This document shows positions 10,331-20,689 of a stretch of 64,000 bases of DNA, piece after piece. Numbering within the stretch: the first letter of the stretch is position 1; every line of letters starts with the position of its first letter. The stretch lies in NCBI GenBank assembly GCA_039621445.1, contig CP154957.1, positions 27,636,541 through 27,700,540 of the forward strand, written 5' to 3'. The translations under genes and the position numbers were made by a program. Source of the DNA: Euglena gracilis (Eukaryota > Euglenida > Euglenophyceae > Euglenales). The notes beneath the pieces were generated by a model. That model was not told the DNA's origin and did not search any database. It saw nothing but the letters and a program-made list of their open reading frames with translations.

Positions 10331-11793
10331 ATGACGATCGCGAAGAAGATGATCCACTTCGCGAACGTGATCGCGATGAGTCGCGATTTGTATCACGTTG
10401 GTAAGGGGGTCGGGGTGATCGACCACGAGGTGCGCGATCGCGTCCGCGGTCGCGGAACGGTGATCGGGACCTTTGGCGATAACCCGAAGATTGTGATTGT
10501 CCAGATTTGTGTGAAAACCCAGAGGAGCGTGAGCTCCGCGAGGATTGTGAACCCCTTGGACTCTGATACCGCTTTCGCGTATCAGGGTGGGGGCAATTAC
10601 GGGACGTATGCCCCGGTTTGTTGCACAAAAAACAAGTTTTGTCAGAAGATTGGTCAGATGAGCGAGGATAGCGCGTTTTTGTATCTCGTCTTGGGTAGTT
10701 TGTATGTTTACCGTATCCCCGTGGGGATTTTGGCGATTTTGGAGAAGAAGTCTTTTGTAGGGCACTTACCGTACCGCTAGGGAGACCAGCGGTAGGGTGG
10801 TGGGTGTAAGCCGATTGTATCTGTCCCAAAAGTTGTGAGAGTTTCATTTGTTTGGATACATAGTTCCATCGTTGTTCAAGTGTGAGTTTGTTGTCCGCGA
10901 GTTCCTCGCGGTGAATGTCCTTGATAATTGTAGGAATGAAATGGAGGAGAACCGCATCGAATTGTTCTTTCATTTGGTTCTCTCCCAGTTCATCAACCTC
11001 AGAAGCCAATCCCAACCATTTGGAATACCAAAGGTCGATGGACTTCCATTTTCGGTCACTGGGCGCGAATTGCCGCCATTTTTTCTCCAGCGTAATTCGC
11101 GAAATGAGGCTTGAACAGGTTGACGCATATTGGTCAACCAGTTCATCAAAAGTTATCCGATTCCGGATCACAAGTTGTCGGGCGCGTTCTTTTTCTTCCT
11201 TGGGGAGGCAATCAATGAATTCCATCTTGATTACCTCAGGGTTCCCATCCTGGGTTGGACCCTTCAAGTCCCAGTAGTATGTCCAGTCGCGCCAAAATTG
11301 TTTCCAAGTTGTGGGATCTCCGTCCCATTGTGGCTTAACCTTGTTGGCAATTGTGATTGTACCTTTGAAATCGCGTTGTGGACCGCGATTTCCATCGTAA
11401 TTGTTGGGGTAAGGTTGTTGTTGTGGCATGCGCGAATGCGCATCCATGATGGTACTCATGGTACCGTAGGTACCATGGGTATTTGGTACATCGCAATTCC
11501 GCGAATTGTATGGTTGTGGTTCGCGATTCCGCGATTCGGATTGTAAAGGGTCGCGATTCCGCGATTCGGGGTGTGGCAACATACCAGGGGGGTAGGACTC
11601 CCGTTGTTCACCCGCAAATCGGGGAACCGCGGTAAATTCCGTGTTTCGCATTCGCGATCCATGGCCAATACCCGGGGTAGGGGTATGGCTCATACCGCGA
11701 ATCAGTCCCGATTCGCGAATTTCTTGTTGTAAAACCGGAGGATTCGCGGTTTTTGTGGTAAAAACCGGTTCCTCATCCGAAGATTCACCCTTA
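10260..11793 (-). pseudogene. gag: Gag: capsid-like region, CCHC zinc knuckle, RS tail
   Basis: The frame (open to 12,113) includes a Gag capsid-like stretch (KPQWDGDPTTWKQFWRDW, and LEQRWNYVSKQMK further on). After it comes a classic zinc knuckle, C-x2-C-x4-H-x4-C (CFLCNKPGHTSRNC), at about 10,592-10,635. The C-terminal 100 residues are Arg/Ser-rich, as in RNA-binding tails. The part before the capsid is low complexity and studded with hairpins. The frame is joined upstream to the coiled-coil Gag frame across a G10 run at 11,794-11,803, where one base of length change restores continuity. Confidence 0.85.
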
Positions 11794-14163
11794 GGGGGGG
11801 GGGATCTTGAGTTGTGGAATAAACGGGCGATTGTAATCGCGATTGTAGGCATGTTCATGATCATGTGCATCCGTGGATGCTTGTAGGGCATGCACATCCG
11901 AAGATGCTTGTGGGGGTGCGCATAGTGCTCTTTTGGAAGGATTGGCATCCAACGGATCGCGAATTTGATGCACAAAGTCGCGAGTTGGATGTCGGGCATC
12001 CGAAGATGCTTCGGTTGATGCGCGAAAAGCGCGTTGTGAGCTGGAAGTTGCATTTTGACCACCGAAAACACGGTTTTCAGGGGCAAAGTGCGGGGGGTTG
12101 CGGGATTTTGCATGAATCTCGTCCAAAGTCAATGCAAAATCTTGGATACTTTGTTCCAATGAACCAACCACTTGGAAAAGGTCTGAAATTATTTCAACAT
12201 CACCCTGCAAACGCTTAATACGTTTGCGGTATGAGGGTAACTCATCCAAAAGTGGTAGTTTGTCAACAATGGAGGCAAAATCCGCTGAAAGCTTTGGAAA
12301 AGTGGTGTCCAAGAATTGGACCCGCTTAACCAAAGTTTCCATTGCGGTTGTAAGGGTGTTCAACCGATTCTCGGTTTGTGGGGTTGTGGTACCCAACGTG
12401 GGTTGGAGTACCCCTACCGCATTTTCAGCGGTTTTGTCATCCATCATTGTAGAAAGTCGGTTCTCCAACACCGAGATTTGTTGTTTTAGTGTGAGAACTT
12501 GTTGGGTGACCGAATTTTCGGTCCTCATCAAGGTTTCACAAAATTCTTGTAAGTTTTCCTGATTTTTCGCAAGCATTTGGTCGTAAAATGTGCGAAAATC
12601 AAGGGGTAGTTCGACTTCGCGAACCGTTTGACCATCCGAGGATGGTTGGAGTCCGGAGACCCTTGTAGAAAGTGTTTGTACGCGTTTTTGTAAATGGGAA
12701 GTGGTGGATTGTAAGGTTTTGTGTTGGGTATTCAAATCCGCAAGTGCGGTTTCAATGCCGGTGATATCCGGAATTGATTTTTGAATACCGTTGCACCGTT
12801 TGTGCAAATCCGCAAACGCGGATTCGATTTTGTTCACATCCGCTTGTAACTGATTGTGCAAATCGGTTACAGTGGATCGTAATGCTCCCATACTGGGATT
12901 TTTGGTGGAAGTTTCCGCAAAGCGGCGTTGTAAGTCCCCAATTGCAGTTTGTAGTCCCGAAACATCCGCAAAAGCGGTTTTCAGGTCTGCAAACGCAATT
13001 TGGAGGTCCGCATTCGCGGTTTGGATGGTAGTTATGACCGTTTCTCGGTCTTGGAGTTCCGCATTCGCGGTTTGTAAGCTAAGAATCACCGCATCGCGGG
13101 ATTGGAGTTCCGCCGTAGCGGTTTGTAGCGCATTGGACGCAGTTTCAAGTTTTTGTATGTCGTTTTGCCACTTTTCATGGAGGAAATCTTGCCGATGCGC
13201 GATTTCCGCCACTTGAGTGTGCAATGTGGTCAAATTGTGGGAAACTTCACCGCATTTGCAGGAAGTTTGTTCCAAACGAGCAATCCGCTCTTCCAGTTGT
13301 TGAGCAAAAGCTCTTTGTACATAGTTTTCGCGTATTTGTGCAAAATTTTGATGAAAACTTGCGTTTTCATCACCCAAACGCAAAATGCGTTCCTGGGATT
13401 GTTGTACAACATTGGATAGGGTTGAGAAGTGCTCATATGAGACATATGAGCCAAGTTCCGCACCCGTAGGCGCTTTATCCCGTTGTTGTAGGCGGGACTG
13501 CATTTCTTGCATTGTATAAGAAAAGTTTTCCAGTTGTGTGAACAATTGTTGTAAATTTTGTTGTAAATGTGAAAATTTTGCGTTATTCCGCGATTCCGCG
13601 GTTTGGAGGGTCTCTTGTACCTGTTGGAAGTTGTGTACCAAGGTGTTGCGCAAAAATGCGTCAAAACCTTGGTGGAGGTTCTGAAGGTCCATTGTAGTGG
13701 AGTTAAAATTCTTTTGGCAAAATTGTCCAAATTCTTGGATATATTGCCAAAGGAAGTCCAGCTTGCCGAAAACGGCCTTGTGACTGTCTTCATCAAATTG
13801 TAGGACTTGGTTCAGTGTTTTAGCGCAATTTTGGACACATGCTTCGATGTGTCGAAATTGCTGTTGTAGTGGGTGGTTCTCCGGTAAATTTGCGACTACG
13901 CGCTCAACGGTATTACTGGAGAACGAATCCCGGTCTTCCTCGGGGTCATTGTCCATGGGAACAATGACACCGGCAGTGTCCGGGACCACCAACCGCATTT
14001 CAGCGGACCAAGGTAGTTCTGGGATTTCTCCCAATTGTGGAGGGGGAGGCAAGTCCCGAATGGGGCTTACCGGTGGTAGGTGCCGGGGGGGGTTGGGAAA
14101 AACAAGGTGTTTCCAACCCGTCCTCGTAAGGGGGGGGGGGCTCTGTAGGTAATTGGGTGCCAA
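11791..14163 (-). pseudogene. gag: Gag: long coiled-coil region
   Basis: A 790-residue frame, rich in Leu, Gln, Glu and Ala, is dominated by heptad-like repeats (LQTANAELQ, LQTANADLQ, LETALADL types) from about residue 90 to 650. This predicts a long coiled coil that would mediate Gag multimerisation. The C terminus ends IPPP at the G10 run where the next Gag frame begins. The N terminus has no good ATG: it reads through from the Pro-rich frame across a G11 run at 14,130-14,140. Such a long coiled coil is unusual for a Ty3/gypsy Gag. Most coding hairpins described in the findings lie here. Confidence 0.75.
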
Positions 14164-14857
14164 AAGGCACTAATTGCCAGTTCCGTTCGGGCATTCTGCC
14201 CACTTGTGAGTCAGACTCCGCACAAGCGGAAGGAGTCCATACACCCATTGTAGGGTTATGTTGTACCGCAAATGCGGCTGTTTTAACAGTGGGTCCGCGA
14301 ATGCGGGTTGGGTCCGCAGACCCTTGTAGGGGGGGGGCACCGCCGAAGCGGCTTGGGTCCGAAGACCCTTGGAGGGGGGGGGGACCGCCGAAGCGGCTTG
14401 GGGCCGAAGACCCTTGGAGGGGGTGGGGGGGGTTACCGCCGAAGCGGCTTGGGTCCGAAGACCCTTGGAGGGGGGGGGTACCGCCGAAGCGGCTTGGGTC
14501 CGAAGACCCTTGGAGGGGGGGGGGGGGGTACCGCCGAAGCGGCTTGTTGTAGGGGGGAGGGGGCACCGCCAATGCGGTTTGGGTTCGAAAACCCCGTTGT
14601 GTGGGGGGTACCGCCGAAGCGGCTTGGGCGTCCGCCCCTTGTATGGAAAAATTTTTTTTTGTATAAGCGGCTTGGGCATCCGCCCCTTGTGGATAAAAAT
14701 TTTCTGTCGCTAAAGCGACTTGGGCATTCGCCCCTTGTAAAGAAAAATTATTTGTCGCCGTAGCGACTTCGTCTGCATTCTGCAGTCCACGAAGCGAACC
14801 TATTAACAAAGCATAGTTAATAGGTGTGTTTCCAGTGTGTGCATGTGCACTTTGCAT
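14141..14857 (-). pseudogene. gag: Gag: Pro-rich N-terminal region
   Basis: The start ATG at 14,857 opens a frame (to 14,000) beginning MQSAHAHTGN. Short repeats follow (QGADAQAA type), then five copies of a module like LQGSSDPSRFGG, then a PPPPY sequence. PPPPY resembles late-domain motifs used by retroviral Gags, but this is only a motif match. The frame passes into the coiled-coil frame at the G11 run 14,130-14,140. Confidence 0.6.
14320..14575. repeat. Hairpin-bearing minisatellite in gag (about 5 units)
   Basis: Tandem units of 45-60 bp each carry two perfect hairpins with a CGAA loop, CCGC-CGAA-GCGG and GGGTC-CGAA-GACCC, followed by a run of 7 to 12 G. The G runs vary in length between units, and unit lengths vary accordingly. 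Confidence 0.85.
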
Positions 14858-15410
14858 TTCTGATGAAAAATTGGAAAATTTTTGTGAAAATCGGAAGAAT
14901 TGTAATAATTGTAAAAATTTGTGTGAAAAGACCCAAAAGATAGGCTAAGGTGAGGGCTCAGAGGCTTTGTGATGCAGCCGTAGCCACTTGTGCCCCTGAG
15001 ACAGCTCGCCCGTGCTTAGGCGCCTTTTTCGGAGTTTTGCTTTGGTCGTTCGACCGTTAAACCTATTCTGCTACCAAGTGTACGTCCCTCCCCGGCTTTT
15101 CCACTTATGCTTTCCTCCCGAAAAGCCCGTGGGGGGAGTAACAATAAAATTTGTTTCCCTTTTCCCCTTTTGAATGCAAAGCACACAAGCAGAAGAATTG
15201 GTGGGACCGCAGTCCCTTATATGAAAGTGACTTTTGCTCTTTCGAGCTTTGTAAAAGAAAGAAATAAAACTTGTATTCGAATGGGACTTCGCCCTCAGAA
15301 TTCTAAAAGAGAATTGCAAAACACCACACCCAATAACCTTGAATTAGGAACCAGTTACTTTCGCTAAGCTTTCGCTAGCCCTGAGATTCTCTCTTTGTCT
15401 TATGGTTTAA
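14858..15410 (-). other. Leader and putative LTR of the Ty3/gypsy element
   Basis: This stretch lies directly upstream of the gag start and has no ORF. On the minus strand it contains a TATA-like CATATAAGG at about 15,221-15,213 followed by the hairpin GGGACTGCGGTCCC. It also has the hairpin GGTCG-TT-CGACC near 15,045. A palindromic TGGTTAAACCA at the right limit (about 15,401-15,412) could be the LTR edge. No second LTR is in the window to compare with, so LTR limits and the primer-binding site are not established. Confidence 0.35.
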
Positions 15411-15461
15411 CCATGCCACTGTGTACAGCCCGGCCGTAGCCAGACTGTAGGCCGTAGCCCA

Positions 15462-16163
15462 TTGTATCTGGTACACAGTGCCATGGCAGAAAGGCTGCCT
15501 GGTACACACCAGCTACCACCTCACCACGCCGCGGCCTGGTGCTGTGCGAGCCTGACACCTCGCCGCAAGAAAGATTACGGGGTGCGTGCGGTGGCGGTTG
15601 GGGAAACCATCCGACGGTTGGTGGGGAAAGCCCAACTCCAGACTCCAAATGCCAGATCTGAGGTCGCAACCCTCGCCCCTACCAAGGTCGGGGTTGGGGT
15701 ACGAAACGCAGCTGAAGCCGTGGCATCGGGCATGCAACACCTCCTCACTCAGCTGGGGGACACCGCGCCCTGGGTTTCCCTCCAGGTGGACTACTCCAAC
15801 GCGTTCAACACGTTGGACCGCGGGGCGATCCTAATGGAGGCTGTAACACGCACCCCCAGCCTTTTCAATTGCCTAAAACTTGCGTACAGTGGGCACGTTC
15901 CCCTGTTCTGTGGTGATCGCTCTATCCTATCACAGAGAGGCACACACCAAGGCTGCCCGGTGGGCCCCATAGGGTTCGCTCTTGCGCTGCAGCCTCTGCT
16001 GGAACAGATCACCAAAGATGGCGTGCTGCTGTGGAACAGCTGGTACCTGGACGACGGCCTGCTGGTCGGGACACCTGACCGGATTGAACACTGCCTACGT
16101 TTCTTGCTGCAAGAGTCCCGTCGTGTGGGGCTCGGCCTCAACCTGCAGAAGTGCGTCATGTAG
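15462..16163 (+). pseudogene. Non-LTR reverse transcriptase fragment
   Basis: The frame includes the RT fingers (VRAVAVGETIRRLVGK) and the first catalytic block (LQVDYSNAFNTLDR). It also holds the QGCPVGPIGFALALQPLL block (about 15,952-16,005) and the catalytic YLDDG (about 16,042-16,056). This pattern is typical of non-LTR retrotransposon RTs. It ends at a TAG at 16,161-16,163, well before the thumb, and the continuation is in shifted frames. No upstream endonuclease is present. Confidence 0.85.
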
Positions 16164-16790
16164 GACCCGGGAGCCAGGAGTACGCCAAGCTGCGAAAGGA
16201 TGCTAGTGGTTCCTTGGACCCCATGGGGAAGTCATCACCGTCCTGGGCATCCCAGTTGAGCACCCAGCGTCCACGGACACCACACAAACAGCGTGGGAGG
16301 ACGCTGCAGCCAAAATTGAGAAGGCCCCATCCACCATTACGTCCCTTACCGACGCTCAGGTAGCGCATCATTTGCTCCGGAGCTGTCTGGATGGCTGAAA
16401 TGTGAACCACCTCCTGCGAGCATCCAACTCATATGGCAGCCAGGACCAGGTGAGGAGCTACTCTGAGGTGATCACGAACGCCTTCGAGAACGTACTGGGC
16501 ACGGCGCTGAACACACAACAGCGGACCCAGGCTTCCCTGCCCTTGTCAAGTGGCGGCTGCGGCCTCCGCATCCCAACCTTCGCACAGCCGGCGGCGAGGA
16601 TTTCCTGCCTTGCAGATTTCTACTCAGACGGGGCACGACGACTGGGTGTACCCAGGGGCATTCAGGGGCAGGCTAGGGGCCAATAACGCCACGGTCACCA
16701 CCTTCCTCAACAACCCACAACGAAATCGCTTCCGCGGACTCAGAATCTCGGAAACAAAAGTGTTGGAGTCATGAGCTGGGCAAGAAGACG
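16164..16790 (+). pseudogene. Non-LTR element: thumb/linker remnant in broken frames
   Basis: A 94-residue frame at 16,402-16,686 contains LPLSSGGCGLRIPTFAQPAA, a block often found downstream of RT in non-LTR elements of this type. Stops near 16,400 and at 16,772-16,774, and at least two frame changes, interrupt the link between RT and the C-terminal module. Confidence 0.65.
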
Positions 16791-17534
16791 ATGGATTACC
16801 TGGTGGACCAGGCTCGGCCCCGGGACCATAACCGCCTCCTTGATCAGGCCACGGGATTCGGGCACGGCTGGATGGCGGCAACTCCCTCACGCAACTCCCA
16901 CAACACTTTCTTCAGCGAGGAATACACCTTGGGGCTGAAGTGGTGGCTGGGTCTCCCAGTGTTGAACGACGTCAGCCAGCCATGCACGGGATGCAACCAG
17001 CCCCTGGACAAGGAAGGTGACCACCTTCTTTGCTGCCGCAGGAACAAATTTGCAACCCGCCACAACGCTATTCAGGATGCGCTATTTCAAACCTTGCCCA
17101 ACAGCGGTCAGCGGGTGCAGAAGGAGGTCTCCCTGCCAACGGCCCGGGATAGCCACCTCCTCCTGGACTGCTGGTCCGGCGGGAGACCGACGGCGCTGGA
17201 CGTCACGGTCTGCCACGGATTGCAGGCAACTGAACACACTGCAACCCGCGGACGCTGGAGATCCTTCCTGAAGAGAATGGAGGAGGCCAAAAAGCAAAAA
17301 TACCACACCCCATGCCAGCAAGCAGGCAGGAGCTTCATGCCCTTCGTACTCGGGACGTGGGGTGGCAGGGGACTCGAGACGGCCAAAACACTGAGCAGGG
17401 TGGCGAAACGCGCCTCGTCCTGGCAACAGGGAGCTGAACGAGAAATAAAGGAGGCGGAGATTTACCAGAACGTCGCTATCGCCCTACTACGAGAAGTTTT
17501 ACATCTCCTACAACCCAAGCACATTCTCGGTTAA
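16791..17534 (+). pseudogene. Non-LTR element: zinc finger and nuclease-like C terminus
   Basis: This intact 247-residue frame contains C-x2-C-x9-H-x3-C (CTGCNQPLDKEGDHLLCC). RHNAIQDALF and, further on, LLLDCWSGGRPTALDVTV follow. A zinc-binding motif followed by RHN and then D-x11-D before VTV resembles the restriction-like endonuclease module of R2-type and related non-LTR elements, where the usual pattern is PD-x12-14-D. Here the first residue pair is LD rather than PD. The ATG at the start is incidental: the true protein would begin far upstream. The stop is at 17,532-17,534. Confidence 0.65.
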
Positions 17535-17539
17535 AATCA

Positions 17540-17588
17540 AGGGGAGAAGAAGAAGAAGAGACAACCACACACACACACACACACACAA
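17540..17588. repeat. AAG and CA microsatellites at the non-LTR 3' end
   Basis: A GAAGAAGAAGAAG run is followed by CACACACACACACACACAC, immediately after the element's stop codon. Short simple repeats at the 3' end are common for non-LTR elements without a poly(A) tail. Confidence 0.8.
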
Positions 17589-18879
17589 CCTCGACCCGCC
17601 GCCACACTCCCCTCCATGCCTCGTACCGCCCTGCCTCTTACCCCTCCACCTTACGCACTCCGGTACCGCCTTGCCCCTCCTCTTCCCCCGCGAAACGTAT
17701 TGAAGGTGGGGCTTGCCCATTTTTTTTCCGCCGTACTTTGCCCCAGCTGTAAATTACCATAACCGCCTGTGGACCTTCAAATCCAGTAGGCTGCGCCACT
17801 GGTCGGTGGATTCGGTTCTCCCCACCACCGTGACCATCATCCTTCCGGGCCCTCTCAGCCAGGTCCTGTGCAAACGTGTTCCGGACTGGTAAATCAGCCT
17901 GAAAGGCTTCTATCCACTATTATACATTCATTCTGCAGGTTGATAGCCGTTTTTCACCAGATTGCCCACTGGCCACTTTTCAATTCCTCTGGCTGCATTC
18001 TGCCTGAAGTCCCCCCTGTACAAGCTGTAAGGCCTAGTAGCATTCAGAGGGCCATAGCCCACATTTTCCACTTAATTTGAGCTTACAGACTCAGTTTTCA
18101 GGTGCACTTTATGTGCAACATTCTGATTGTTTTTGCAGTACTTTTTGTTTTTCTTGCACTTTGCCATGTTGGCAACCACATCCCATTTGGACACAACCAA
18201 AGGCCATATGGCAGCAATTTTTGAACAACCAAATGCTGATATTGGCAATTGTTCACTTGCTCAGAAATGTCATAGACATTGCAAATATGCATTTAAAAGC
18301 GTATTTTCGCTTTCTTCACATGTTCTTGCACAAGTCAGCATGTTTTTGGTTCATGTGGTGTTAATAGACACCAATGACCGATTCCTTTGGTGCAAACCAG
18401 ACAGATGCAATTTACAAGTCATACTCAACAAGCACCATGTGCAGCATGAGAGAGCGCGGGCTAGATTTGAGATATATTTTTTTAAGAGATGCCAGCAGAA
18501 ATTAGGAATTGCCTCACACAGATTTTGGGGAATAACATTTTTCACAGGCAAGCTGGCAAACAGTGTACAAGTTTGCGTGGGACTCTGAACTGGATTCAAA
18601 GTATCAAGTCTTGTCTTCTGGTGTGCTGTGTGGGGAAGTTTGGGAAGAAGACCCCTGAAGGCTGAAAAGTTGGAATTATCCAGAACTCTGATGTGGCGAA
18701 ATTACCTGGACACACTGGACCATCCCCCAACTTGCACTGTGGGGTTTCCAGTGGGTGGTGTCCACCCCCCCTTTTTTTCACTTCATTCTTTCTGCAGTCA
18801 GAGCTTTTTACCATTCAAAGACCATAACAATTCTTTTATGCCTAACCACGTGGGCTGTCCTTTTCTCACACGATTTCAA
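17589..18879. other. Gene-less spacer
   Basis: Short frames occur on both strands but none shows a family pattern. The right part may include unrecognisable 3' sequence of DIRS remnant A, whose recombinase should continue leftward. I see no inverted terminal repeat like those of DIRS copies B and C. Confidence 0.5.
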
Positions 18880-19472
18880 TGAATGGCAGGGGCTTATGAG
18901 GGGGGCTGTGTGGCAAATTCAAAATCTCCTCCCGCCTTGGGTACTGCCACGCTTTCCTCTGCACCAAAATGAAAATCCTTTCTCCCACAAAACTTATTTT
19001 TCGCTGTGTCCTGGCTAGGTCAACCCCCCTATGTAGAGCCAGAAGCCTCCAAAAAAGGATCAGTCTGTTTCTGTGGCTCTTTCACAGATACTTCTGAAAG
19101 GGGTTTTGAATTCATGATGATGTTCTCCGGAGATTAGTGAGGTCACAAAAATGGGCATATTTGCAGGATTTGCTTGGAATTCCTTTTTCTTTTCAATGGA
19201 ACCAAAAGAGGAAAAAACCTCAACAACCCAAAACCTGGGAGTAACAATGCTGCTACATATGCACTTCTTGCAGTTCTGTTAACAGCAAGATCAAGGATGG
19301 CCTCGGCCATCTGGTGCACTGTGCAGTCCTGCAGGGGCACCCCTTTGTGCAACAATTGACCCACCAATTTTCTGAAGTCTGAGTCATATCTTTTGACATT
19401 TCCAGGTTTTTTTTCTAGGTGTCGATACTGGACATCGAAACTTCCTGGGATTGTAATATCTGCCTGACACAA
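18880..19472 (-). pseudogene. DIRS-A tyrosine recombinase remnant
   Basis: The frame 19,472-19,143 matches the N-terminal part of the recombinases of B and C (for example AYVAALLLPGFGLLRFFPLL against AYSAMLLIPGFGGLRFHTLL). After a frame change, 19,040-18,880 carries LHRGVDLARTQRKISFVG, equivalent to LYRSSDLAQVKRTTSVLG in C. That segment includes the first catalytic arginine of tyrosine recombinases. The HxxR and tyrosine blocks are not recognisable further left. Confidence 0.65.
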
Positions 19473-19493
19473 TCAAGCAGGCAAATTTCAACC

Positions 19494-19967
19494 TTAGGGG
19501 GGGATATCTCCTCCCCCCAGCAGTTGGTAAACAGGCCTCACTGGGGGAGTACCAGCAAAACCTTGCTGCCTGGCTGCCTGATTGACATTAACTGGCGCCG
19601 CCATGACGTCAAAGCCCAGTGGGGTACGATCAACAGACAAATCAAGCCTTGGTTTAAAATTAATCTCTGAACCCACTGGGGAATGATGCTCCAGGCAGGG
19701 TTTGCATAAACTGGGGGGAGGTCCCTTACATCTGACTTCAAGGCATCCACCAGCAAAGCCCTTTGGTGGGGGTATCGACAATTGAACTTGGGTACTTTTT
19801 GTTGCTGGGTGTGCAAAGCATGTCCACATCTGATGTTTGACTCTTCCAAACAATTTGAGAATTTGGTGGAAGGTGTTCAGGATTAGGGTGTTATCCCCTG
19901 GGTCATTTTGCTCCTCCGTCAGGGAGCCGGCCAATTGCTCTTTTGTGGGAACCCAAACCACCTGCAA
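19494..19967 (-). pseudogene. DIRS-A RNase H end and methyltransferase-like domain
   Basis: One frame begins VVWVPTKEQLAG, equivalent to VKWVPSKDCLAD at the RNase H end of B. A second frame (19,849-19,538) carries KVPKFNCRYPH, YANPAWSIIPQW and LLIVPHWALTSWRRQL. These match the methyltransferase-like domain of B and C (YANPPWS, VTPYWDSATWW). The NPPW box is NPAW here. Confidence 0.7.
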
Positions 19968-20055
19968 ATTGACTTACTTTTTCTGGCCATGATCCAGCAG
20001 GTGTTTAAGATGTAATTTAGGTAGGGCTTTCTGCCTCCCCATTTTATTAAATAAC

Positions 20056-20542
20056 TTACTGCCACCTCGTCCACATGAAGCATAATTGTTTTGTTTTGGT
20101 TTGGCCAGACTTTTTACTGTTTCCACTGCTGACATCAACTGTTTTTGGTTGATAGGAAGGATGAAGGGATCTCTCCAAAAATCTTTCACTTTTTGGCCTG
20201 AGGTTTTGTCCAGCCCCCCCCCCTCCCCCCAATGCCAGCTGCTGCTGTCTGAGAACAGTTATTGAGAGGCCTGGGAACTGAAATGCCCATCCAACACCTG
20301 GCTGTAAAAATGCTCTTAACTCCAGAATTTGATCTTTGACCCCCGGGGGAACGGTTAGGGAGTGGTCCCAAGCCCACTTTGTGTGCAAATAAACCATTTT
20401 GCAAGGTTGTTCTGTCAGTATTTTGAGAAATGGCCTTGAGAAGAAATAGTTTCTGACTTGCCCTACAATAGAACTGAGTATTCTGCAGCTCACTTTTTTG
20501 TGCGGTGAGCACTTTGCCTAGCTCCTTTCTTGAGGATTTCAA
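20056..20542 (-). pseudogene. DIRS-A RT thumb and RNase H remnant
   Basis: Segments such as ILSSIVGQVRNYFFSRPFLK match the AAILGQIRYNLMALPFLRAF block of copy B. Across frame changes the RNase H start is only faintly visible. A poly-G/C run near 20,214-20,229 coincides with one frame change. Confidence 0.6.
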
Positions 20543-20689
20543 TTTTTCCTGAGGAATTTCCAGTTATCTTTTTTCAAATTGATCCACTGACCCGAATGTT
20601 GTATTTCATGTGTTGTTTCCGGACATTATTTGGGGAGGTTTGCTCAGAAACCTGTCAATAAGGCCCTTTTTCATTTCTGCCAAATGTTG

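Larger units (their letters stand above)
1..15410 (-). mobile_element. Large Ty3/gypsy chromovirus-type element, decayed
   Basis: The domain order on the minus strand is Gag with coiled coil and zinc knuckle, protease, methyltransferase-like domain, RT with YIDD, RNase H, DD35E integrase and chromodomain. Extra ORFs follow to the left edge. RT before RNase H before integrase, plus the chromodomain, identifies a Metaviridae-type LTR retrotransposon. Multiple frameshifts make it non-functional as assembled. Its left end is outside the window, so it exceeds 15 kb if the downstream ORFs belong to it. Confidence 0.8.
15470..17590 (+). mobile_element. 5'-truncated non-LTR retrotransposon
   Basis: The plus-strand coding remains run from the RT fingers (VRAVAVGETIRRLVGK) to a C-terminal zinc-binding and nuclease-like module, ending in simple repeats. 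The left limit is abrupt within RT and next to the gypsy leader, as expected of 5' truncation or of disruption by the gypsy insertion. G+C content is much higher than in the neighbours. Confidence 0.75.

Noticed and set aside
14950-15030. A tRNA primer-binding site for the gypsy element
   Set aside because: Several TGG-starting candidates exist on the minus strand but none could be matched to a tRNA 3' end from memory.
15463-16163. Bacterial group II intron RT
   Set aside because: The QGCPVGPIGFALALQPLL and YLDDG blocks and the downstream zinc/nuclease module fit non-LTR retrotransposons, and no intron RNA structure is evident.
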